NCBI GenBank assembly: GCA_025362495.1
Contig: JANYGI010000101.1
Coordinates: forward strand, 1-45,244
Direction of reading: 5' to 3'
Length of the DNA stretch: 45,244 nt
DNA from: Byssovorax sp.
Lineage (GTDB): Bacteria > Myxococcota_A > Polyangia > Polyangiales > Polyangiaceae
Shown here one piece after another: positions 32,080 through 39,700 of this stretch. The notes beneath the pieces were generated by a model. It was not told the origin of the DNA and did no database searches. It saw nothing but the letters and a program-made list of their open reading frames with translations. Within the stretch, counting starts at the first letter, position 1. Each line of letters begins with the position of its first letter. A program made the translations under genes and the position numbers.

Positions 32080-33537
32080 ATGACCGGCCCCTTCCCGAAC
32101 CGCCCTCGCCTCGCCGATCACGTGCTCGCGCGGCGCCACATCACCGGCGGCGAGGCTGTCGTCGTCCTCCACGATCAGCGCACGGGCGGCTTGGTCCAGC
32201 TCGGCCCGCGCGAGTGGGGCCTCCTCGCGGCCGCCGACGGCACACGCGATCTCGAAGGCATCATCCTTGCCGCTCGCCGCGAAGGCGCGCACGCCCGGGT
32301 CCCCGCGCTCCGCGCCTTTCTCGAGCAGCTCCACGGCGCCGGTCTCCTCGCCGACGGCGCGCCCGACGACGCGGCGTCGCCCGACGGATTGCCTGCGATC
32401 GACGCGCCCGCCGAGGCCGAGAGCCTCCCCGACGACCGCCCGCTCGACGTCCTCCCGGACTTCTCGCTTCATTGCGACGGCAGCGGAAGTTGCTGCCGTA
32501 TCTATGCCTCGGTGATCTTCGGCCCGGTCGAGGCCGCCCGCGCCCGCGCTCTCTACCCCGACATTCAAGGCGGAGGCGACCGCCACGAAAAGAACTTCCT
32601 CCCCGATCACGGCTCCGCCCCCACCGGAGGATCCGCCGTCACCCTCGTCGACGGCCGCTGCGCCTACCTCGGCGAATCAGGCCATTGCTCGATCCACGCC
32701 CGCGCCGGCGGCGCCGCCAAGCCCCTTGGCTGTAACCTCTTTCCGGCGAGCTTCGTCGATGACGGCGAGCGCGTCGCCGTCTCCGCATCCGTCGAGTGCG
32801 CCTGCATCCTCGCCAGCGCCGGCCGCCGCGGTGGAGCCCCGTTGATCCCGCCCGGGGCTCGTTTTCGAGGCGATCTCGATCCCGCGGTCTTCATCGCCGG
32901 CCTCCCTCCGAGCCTCGCCATCACCCGCGCTGGGCGCGCCGATCGCGCCGCCGTCCGCGCCTGGTCCCGCCGCGTCGCGGCCCTCTCCCCTCCATCCGAC
33001 GTCGCCCGGACGCTCTGGTCCCTCGCCGCGACCATCGACGACAGCGGCCTCGACGCCGATCCCGCGCCCAGCTTCAACGCCCCTCCCGCCATCGAGGCTT
33101 CAGGGCTCCTCGCCTGGATTGACGCCCTCGCCTGCCGCGCCGCTCGCCGCGTCCGCGAAGATGCCGTGTGGCGAAGCGAGCGTGATCTCGCCCGCCTCGC
33201 CTCCTCGTGGATCTCCGAGGCCGCGAGCGGGCTGCTCGCGCTCGACCCGTTCGCCGTCCCGGCCCCCGCTCCCTCCGTCGCCGCGAGCGAGGCCTTCTAT
33301 CTTCGCGCCGCGCTCCACGGCTACAAGCTCTTCGGCGATCTGCCCCTCACCGTCGCCCTCCGCGACCGCGCCGTCCGCCTCGTCGTCGCCCGCGCGCTAC
33401 CCGACGTCTTCGCTCGCACCCGGGCTGACGATCCTGCCTGCGCTCACCCGCTCGCGCTCGTCGAAGCCATGCTCCGCGGCCACGGCCTCGACGCCTATGC
33501 CCACGACCTCGAGAGAGTCCATGACGACGATTCTTGA
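32080..33537 (+). CDS. PqqD-like domain fused to a YkgJ-type cysteine-cluster domain
   Basis: This is a 485-residue protein. Residues 15-92 resemble a PqqD-like winged-helix/RRE domain: VVVLHDQRTGGLVQLGPREW, then LLAAADGTRDLEGII and FLEQLHGAGLLADG. Residues 125-245 hold a cysteine cluster of YkgJ/FliB (CxxxxxCC) type: C132, C138 and C139 in HCDGSGSCC, then C194 (GRCAYLG), C203 (GHCSIH), C218 (PLGCNLFP), and C240 and C242. These would bind a metal or Fe-S cluster. The last 240 residues are Arg/Ala-rich helices with no recognised domain. It is the first gene of a four-gene overlapping operon. A nine-codon ORF (32054-32083) ends in ATGA at its start. The PqqD assignment is by eye and moderately secure; the cysteine cluster is firm. 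Confidence 0.85.
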   Translation: MTGPFPNRPRLADHVLARRHITGGEAVVVLHDQRTGGLVQLGPREWGLLAAADGTRDLEGIILAARREGAHARVPALRAFLEQLHGAGLLADGAPDDAASPDGLPAIDAPAEAESLPDDRPLDVLPDFSLHCDGSGSCCRIYASVIFGPVEAARARALYPDIQGGGDRHEKNFLPDHGSAPTGGSAVTLVDGRCAYLGESGHCSIHARAGGAAKPLGCNLFPASFVDDGERVAVSASVECACILASAGRRGGAPLIPPGARFRGDLDPAVFIAGLPPSLAITRAGRADRAAVRAWSRRVAALSPPSDVARTLWSLAATIDDSGLDADPAPSFNAPPAIEASGLLAWIDALACRAARRVREDAVWRSERDLARLASSWISEAASGLLALDPFAVPAPAPSVAASEAFYLRAALHGYKLFGDLPLTVALRDRAVRLVVARALPDVFARTRADDPACAHPLALVEAMLRGHGLDAYAHDLERVHDDDS

Positions 33538-34618
33538 CGATCCAGGCGGGCTCGCCCCGGCGGCCTTCAACGCAGCTCCCGCCGCGGGGCCCCGGCTCTC
33601 TCTCCCTTCGCGGCCGGATCGCGCGGCGATGCTCCGCGCGCTCGTCGGCACGGCGGATCCTGCCATTCGCCCCTTTACGCTCGGCATCCGGGCCACGGCG
33701 CGCCGACACTTCGAGCTGCACATCGTCCCTCGCATCGCGGAGCACTGGCCCGCTCTGCTCCGCGAGCGCTTCTATCAGAAGCTCCAGATCGGCGCCTGCG
33801 ATCTCTACGCCTCGGCCCCCTACACGGCGCTCTTCTGCGCCCCGCGGCGCCCGCTCCTGGTGCGGGCCGTGACCGACCTCGGGAACGCGTTGCCCTTGCC
33901 CACGTCGGTGCTCGCGCAGCTCGGGCGCGGAGCGATGAGCGCTCTCGGTCGCTTCGCCTACGCCGCCGCCCATCGCCGGATCATCCTCATCGCCTCGTTC
34001 ATCGTGCTCGTCGATCACGTGTTCGATCACTGCATGACCGAGCCGCCGGAAGAGCGCGAACGGAAGCTCCTGCGCGTGCTCCGCGGCGAAGAGCGCCCGA
34101 CGACTCCCGAGCTCGCGCTCACCGCGTCCTTTGCGACCGCGATGGCAGAGGGGCTCGAGCCGCACGAGCGCGCGGCCTTCGACGCGGCGATGGACCGAGT
34201 GTACGCCTGGATTCACGCCGAGGTCCGCGCGATGCTCGGAGAGCCCGATCCCGCAGGTCTCGGTCACCGCCTCGCCGGCATCGAGGGCACGATTGATGGG
34301 CTCCTGTTTCCAGTCGTCCAGTACGGCGGCGAGGGGGCGCGAGCGTGGATGTACGACGTCTCGCTGTTCGTGCAGATCGCCGACGACTGGCTCGATTACG
34401 AGCTCGATCTCGCGTCCGACCGCAGCACGCCCGTGCTCACGGGCGACTGGACCTTTCGCGATCTGGAGGCCTCCTGGCAGCGCTCGATCACCGGCCTCGC
34501 GCGCCTCGTCGCGGACGCCGGGCTCACCTCGCCGCGCTACGGTAGTTTTGTGCGAGAGGCCTACGTGCTGATGATGAGCGAGGTGCTCGAAGCCATGGCT
34601 CAACGGCCCGACGAATGA
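33521..34618 (+). CDS. Class 1 isoprenoid-synthase-like protein
   Basis: This is a 365-residue all-helical protein from the ATG at 33521, which overlaps the upstream gene by 17 nt; the frame is open further upstream but is antisense-like there. Two Asp-rich motifs on helices, DHVFDH (165-170) after a hydrophobic helix and ADDWLDYELD (287-296), are placed like the two Mg2+/diphosphate-binding motifs of trans-isoprenoid synthases. The aromatic/hydrophobic helices between them fit that fold. The first motif starts DH rather than DD, so it could be a divergent or inactive member. The predicted role is condensation or cyclisation of prenyl diphosphate, but substrate and product are unknown. It overlaps the next gene (ATGA). 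Confidence 0.7.
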   Translation: MTTILDDPGGLAPAAFNAAPAAGPRLSLPSRPDRAAMLRALVGTADPAIRPFTLGIRATARRHFELHIVPRIAEHWPALLRERFYQKLQIGACDLYASAPYTALFCAPRRPLLVRAVTDLGNALPLPTSVLAQLGRGAMSALGRFAYAAAHRRIILIASFIVLVDHVFDHCMTEPPEERERKLLRVLRGEERPTTPELALTASFATAMAEGLEPHERAAFDAAMDRVYAWIHAEVRAMLGEPDPAGLGHRLAGIEGTIDGLLFPVVQYGGEGARAWMYDVSLFVQIADDWLDYELDLASDRSTPVLTGDWTFRDLEASWQRSITGLARLVADAGLTSPRYGSFVREAYVLMMSEVLEAMAQRPDE

Positions 34619-35559
34619 CATCGTCACCGCGCGACAACCCCGCTCCGGGGACGCCCGAGCACAGCAGATCTCCGGCCCGGGGAGCCCCGCCTGGACGCCT
34701 CGCGCCGGTCGTCCTCGTGACCGGCAAGGGCGGAGTCGGCAAGACCACGATCGCCGCCGGCCTCGCGGTGCTCGACGCGGAGCTTCACGGCCGATCCGTG
34801 CTGGTGGAGCTCGGAGATGGCCAATCCGGCGAGCGAGCGCTGGCGGGCGCGCCGGGGGGCGTCGAGCACCTCGTCATCCGCCCCGACGAGGCGATCCAGC
34901 GCGGCGCGGCGCCCCTCTTCGGCTCCGCCGTGCTCGCCCGGATCGCCCTCGGAAACTTCGCGATGAGGCCTCTTCTGCGCGCGGCGCCGGCGATCCGTGA
35001 GCTCGCGATGCTGGAGTCCGTACGGCAGATAGCCGCCGAGCGCCCGGGGGTCCGCGTCGTCGTCGACATGCCCGCCACTGGCCACAGCGTCGCCTGGTTG
35101 CGCGTCCCCCAGCAAGGAAAGGACTTTCTCGGCGAAGGACGCCTGTTCGATCTCTGCGATCGCGTCGGGAGAGAGCTGCTCTCCCCCGCTCACGCTTCCA
35201 TCGTCGTCGTCACCCTCCCCGAGCGGCTGGTCCTCGAAGAGACCCTGGAGCTGTGCTCGGCCATCGAGCGCGACGCCGGGATGAGCGTGGCGCGCCTCGT
35301 CGTGAACCACCTGCCCGTCGCGCTCCCCGAGGCCGCGCTCCGGGACGCCGCGGCGCGCGCCGTGTCAGGCCCTCTCGCAGCGTCGTTCGCCGAGCTGACC
35401 CGGGTCCTCGAGGCGCGCGTCGCGATCAGCGAGGCCGCGCGCGTCGCGCTGGAAACCCTGGTCGACAGCGCTCATGCCCTCTGGCACCTCCCTCGCGCGC
35501 CGATCGATCCTTCCGCGCGGGATGTCGCGCGCTGGCTCCGCGCCGCCGGGGCCGGATGA
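34615..35559 (+). CDS. ArsA-like P-loop ATPase, subunit 1 (with signature lysine)
   Basis: This is a 314-residue protein. After a disordered 30-residue leader comes the deviant Walker A GKGGVGKTT (37-45) with the extra signature lysine of the ArsA/GET3/MinD class. A switch segment VVVDMPATGHSVAWLRVP matches the DxAPTGH element. VTLPERLVLEETLELCSAIE and the following VARLVVNHLP match the family's distal part. Family members use ATP-driven dimer changes to move metalloid ions or tail-anchored membrane proteins or to regulate a partner. No arsB or arsenic genes are nearby, so an arsenite role is unlikely. ATGA overlaps on both sides tie it to the isoprenoid-like gene and to the second ATPase. 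Confidence 0.88.
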   Translation: MTSSPRDNPAPGTPEHSRSPARGAPPGRLAPVVLVTGKGGVGKTTIAAGLAVLDAELHGRSVLVELGDGQSGERALAGAPGGVEHLVIRPDEAIQRGAAPLFGSAVLARIALGNFAMRPLLRAAPAIRELAMLESVRQIAAERPGVRVVVDMPATGHSVAWLRVPQQGKDFLGEGRLFDLCDRVGRELLSPAHASIVVVTLPERLVLEETLELCSAIERDAGMSVARLVVNHLPVALPEAALRDAAARAVSGPLAASFAELTRVLEARVAISEAARVALETLVDSAHALWHLPRAPIDPSARDVARWLRAAGAG

Positions 35560-36704
35560 AGGCCGGAGCGCGACTGCCAATCTCCTCCGCCGAGCCCCGG
35601 GTCATCGTCTGTGTCGGCGGCGGCGGCGTCGGCAAGACCACGACGGCCGCCGCCCTCGCCCTCGCGCTCGCGGCCGCCGGCTCACGCACGCTGATCGTCA
35701 CCATCGATCCTGCGCGTCGCCTCGCCGGCGCGCTCGGCGTACCGATCTCGGACGAGGTCACGCCGGTGCAGCTGGAGATCGCCGCCGGTAGACTCCATGC
35801 CTTGATGCCCGACCCGAAGCGCTCGCTCCACACCTTCCTCGACTACCTGTTCGAGGGAAAACCCGAGGGCCGCGCCCGTCTCCTCACCAACGCGCTGTAC
35901 CTCGGCCTCTCCGACGCCGCGGCCGGGATGCACGAGCTCGTGGCGATGACGCTGGTGGCCAAGGCCTCGGCGGAAGGTCGATTCGACGTGGTGGTGATCG
36001 ACACCGCCCCTTCGCGCCACGCGATCGATTTCGTGACCTACCCGGGGCGCCTCGCCGCGTTGCTCGGCGGCCGCACGGTGGGCTGGCTAGCCGGCCTCTC
36101 CGAGCGCGCCGGCGAGGGCGACCAGGGCCGGCGTGGAGCGCGCTCCTGGACCGCTGGTCGGGTCGAAAGCCTCCTCGCCCGGGTGGCCGGTCCACACCTG
36201 CTGCGCGACACTGCCGCTCTCTTCGCCGAGCTCGCCACGGTGCGTGAGCGCTTCGTCGCCCTCACCGGGAGCGCCTCGAATCTCCTCCTCGGCGATCGCG
36301 CCGCCTACGTGCTCGTCGCGGCGCCCACCGCCGCGGCGCGCGACGACGTGCTCTACCTCGCGAAGCGCCTCGCGAAGCTCGGCCTCTCGCCGCGCGCCGT
36401 CGTGCTCAACCGCGCAGACCTCCAGCCCGCGCCGTTCGTGGCCGCGCTGAAGGGTGAAAGGGGTCTCCCGGCCTCGATCGTCGACGCGCTCGCCGTGCTC
36501 GAAACTGAGCGCGAGAGTCGCGCCGCTGCGGCAACCACCCTCGAACGCGAGCTCCGGCCTCTCGCCCCCGTCCCGGTGCTGCGACTGCCCTTCATCGAGC
36601 AGAGCGCGCCCGAGGCCATCGTGAAAGAGCTCCGCCTGAGCCTCGCGCCGCACCTCGACGTGCTCTTGCCCGGCGCGACCCGGGCGAGAGCACGCGAAGA
36701 GTGA
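35556..36704 (+). CDS. ArsA-like P-loop ATPase, subunit 2 (no signature lysine)
   Basis: This is a 382-residue protein from the ATG at 35556, overlapping the first ATPase (ATGA). Its Walker A is GGGGVGKTTT (21-30): the catalytic Lys is present, but the signature Lys of the family is Gly. TIDPARRLAGALGV, typical of ArsA, and VIDTAPSRHAIDF (switch II) follow. The middle carries a variable segment (about residues 185-215), and LVAAPTAAARDDVLYLAKRL lies in the distal half. Pairs of such ATPases, one with and one without the signature lysine, are familiar in actinobacteria and myxobacteria and are expected to form a heterodimer; that is inferred here. It is the last gene of the operon, ending 9 bp before the convergent NRPS stop. 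Confidence 0.88.
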   Translation: MKAGARLPISSAEPRVIVCVGGGGVGKTTTAAALALALAAAGSRTLIVTIDPARRLAGALGVPISDEVTPVQLEIAAGRLHALMPDPKRSLHTFLDYLFEGKPEGRARLLTNALYLGLSDAAAGMHELVAMTLVAKASAEGRFDVVVIDTAPSRHAIDFVTYPGRLAALLGGRTVGWLAGLSERAGEGDQGRRGARSWTAGRVESLLARVAGPHLLRDTAALFAELATVRERFVALTGSASNLLLGDRAAYVLVAAPTAAARDDVLYLAKRLAKLGLSPRAVVLNRADLQPAPFVAALKGERGLPASIVDALAVLETERESRAAAATTLERELRPLAPVPVLRLPFIEQSAPEAIVKELRLSLAPHLDVLLPGATRARAREE

Positions 36705-36713
36705 CCACACCTT

Positions 36714-39700
36714 TCAGATGTCGTCGTCCAGATCGAGCGAGTCCATCACGTCGTCGAGATCTTCCCGGCTCAGGTTGGCCTTGTCGAAGTCCGAAGGCGT
36801 GTAGCCGCCGGCCTCCGGAGCGAGGCAGTGCGCTATCAGCTCGCGCAAGGCCTCCATCACCCGCGCCGACAGCGCCTCGATCGTCTCGGCGCGATACTGA
36901 TTCTCACTGTACGCCCAGCGAATGCCGAGGCGGCCGTGGAGCACGCTCGACCGGACGTCGAGCTGATATCGCCGCAACGCCCGCACGCTGTGCGACGGAC
37001 CGACGGACTCGCGCGCCATCCGGAAAGGCGACGACTCCGGGAACGCGTGATCGAGCTGCCCCAGGTAATTGAAGCTCACCTGAGCCTGCGGCAACGCCAC
37101 GAGCTTTGCCGCAATCGCATCTCCCTCGCCGCGGAGATACCGCAGGAGCCCGTAGCCGAGGCCCCGCCCCGGCACGGCGCGCAGCGTCTCCTTCACCGAC
37201 GTCAACACCTCTCCTGGGCCGTCGCGGCCGGGCACGTCGAGCAGCACCGGGAACACCGTGGTGAACCACCCGACCGTGCGCGTGAGATCCGCGTCTTCGA
37301 AGACCTCCTCGCGCCCGTGGCCCTCGAGATCCACCAGCACCGACCGGGCCCCTGTCCAGCGCGTCAACGCGAGCACGACGGCCGAGAGCAGCACATCGTT
37401 GATCTGCGTCCGGTAGGCCTCGGGCACCTTGCGGAGCAGCGCGTCCGTCTCGTCTTCGGTGAGCGAGAGCGACACCGCGCGGAGGCTCGCCTCGGTGTTC
37501 TCCCCGCCCTCGTGATCGACCGGCAGGCGCCACACCTCCGCGCGCGACGGCGTGATCCAGTAAGCGGCCTCGTCGGTCAGCGCCTCCGAGCCCGCGTGCG
37601 CCGTCAGCTTCTCGGCCCACTGCTTGAACGAGGTGGTCTTGGCCGGGAGCGACATCGCCTCTCCGCGGCGGCGCTGCTCGTAGGCCGTCCAGAGATCCTC
37701 GAACAGGATCCGCCAGGAGACGCCGTCGCAGGCGAGGTGGTGAATCACCAGGAAGAGCCGGTTGGAGCGGGTATCTCCGAGATCGAACAGCACAGCGCGC
37801 AGCGCCGGCCCGCGCGCCAGATCGAGGCTTTCCTGCACGTCGGCCGCGGTCTGCTCCATCGCTCGGGTCTGCGCGTCCTCGGGGACGCCCTGGAGGGCGA
37901 TCCTCTGGAACGGAGTCTCTTCTCCGATCGCGGCGAGCCGCGGCAGCGCCCCACTGGCACCCACGTCGAGCCGCACCCGGAGCGCGTCGTGGTGCTCGAT
38001 CAAGCACCCCAGCGCCGCGGAGATGGCCTCGGCGTCGAGCGCCTCGCGCACCTCGAGGAAGTACGCTTGATTGTAGTGCGAAGGCGAAGCGACCCTCTGC
38101 TCCAGCCACCAGCGCGCGATCGGCGTGAGCGGGATCTCGCCGGTCACGGCTCCTTGCTCGGCCGTCGACGCGCCGGCCACGCCCGCGACCTCCGCCAGCT
38201 CGGCGATCGTCTGGTATTGAAAGAGCTGCCGCGGGGTGATCTTCACCCCCGCGTCCGCCGCTCGCCACACGATCTGGATCGAGAGAATCGAGTCGCCGCC
38301 CAGCTCGAAGAAGTTGTCGTGGATACCCACCTTCGGGAGCCGCAGCACCTGGGCCCATACCCGCGACAGGGCCTCTTCCGCCGGGCTCCGCGGCGCCACG
38401 AACGACTCGCCGAGCGTGAGCCGCTCGCCGGCCTCGGGCGCCGGGAGGGCCCGGCGATCGACCTTGCCATTCGACGTCAACGGCAGCTGCTCGAGGAGCA
38501 CGAACGCCGCCGGGACCATGTACTCCGGCAGCTTCTCCTTCAGGAACGCGCGCAGCTCACCCACCGTCGGGCCCTGCCCTGCGGCGCAGACCAGGTAACC
38601 GACCAGGCGCTTTTCGCCCGGCCCGTCCTCGCGCGCGAGCACGATCGCCTCGCGCACCGCCGCGTGCTGCTCCAGCACCGACTCGATCTCTCCGAGCTCG
38701 ATGCGGAAGCCGCGGATCTTCACCTGATGATCGATGCGCCCGAGGTACTCGACATCTCCGTTCGGGAGATGACGCGCGAGATCACCCGTCTTGTAGAGGC
38801 GCCCACCCGGCTTCGTCCCGAGCGTGTCCGGGAAGAAGCGCTCGGCCGTCAGCTCGGGCCGCCGCAGATAGCCTCTCGACACGCCCGCTCCGCCGACGAG
38901 CATCTCGCCCGGGACGCCGATCGGCACCAGGTTTCGTCGGCCGTCAACGATGTAGACGTCGAGATCCGGGATGGGACACCCGATGACGCTGGACCACGGT
39001 CGCTGCAGATCGGCGAGGCTCACCGGCCGGTACGTCACGTGGACGGTGGTCTCGGTAATGCCATACATGTTGACGAGCTGCGGCTTGCGGTCACCGTGGC
39101 GCGCCCAGAACGGCTCGAGGTCCGCGAGATCCAGCGCCTCGCCCCCGAACACCACATACCGGAGCTGGAGGTGCCGCTGCGCCTCGATCCCGGCCTCTTG
39201 CTCCGCGAAGATCAACTGACGGAACGCCGACGGCGTCTGGTTGAGCACCGTGACGCCCTCGTCGCCGAGCAGCTTGTAGAACGCGTCCGGCGCGCGGCTG
39301 ACCCAGTAGGGCACCACGACGAGGCGACCACCGTAGAGGAGCGCGCCCCAGAGCTCCCACACCGAGAAATCGAACGCGTACGAGTGGAACAGCGTCCACA
39401 CGTCGGTCCCGTCGAAGTGATACCAATCGTCCGTGGCGTCGAACAGGCGCACCACGTTCTCGTGCGTGACCATCGCCCCCTTGGGCTTCCCGGTCGAGCC
39501 CGAGGTGTAGATGACATACGCCAGATCGCCCGGCTCCGCGCCGGCGAGGCGGCTCGACGGCTCCGCGGCGATGACCTCTGCATCGGTGTCGAGACAGACC
39601 ACCTTCGCGGCGAGCTCCGGCAGCGAGGCGGCGTGGGTCGACTCGGTCACGATGACCGGCACCTGCGAGTCCTCGACCATGAACGCCAGGCGATCCTTCG

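Noticed and set aside
34615-36704. Arsenic resistance function for the two ArsA-like genes
   Set aside because: No arsB, arsC, arsR or arsD gene is near, and the operon partners are unrelated to metalloid efflux. The ArsA family is broader than arsenite transport.
36714-36900. A thioesterase domain at the NRPS C-terminus
   Set aside because: No GxSxG motif or alpha/beta-hydrolase pattern is present after the epimerase. Only a 30-residue acidic tail follows.
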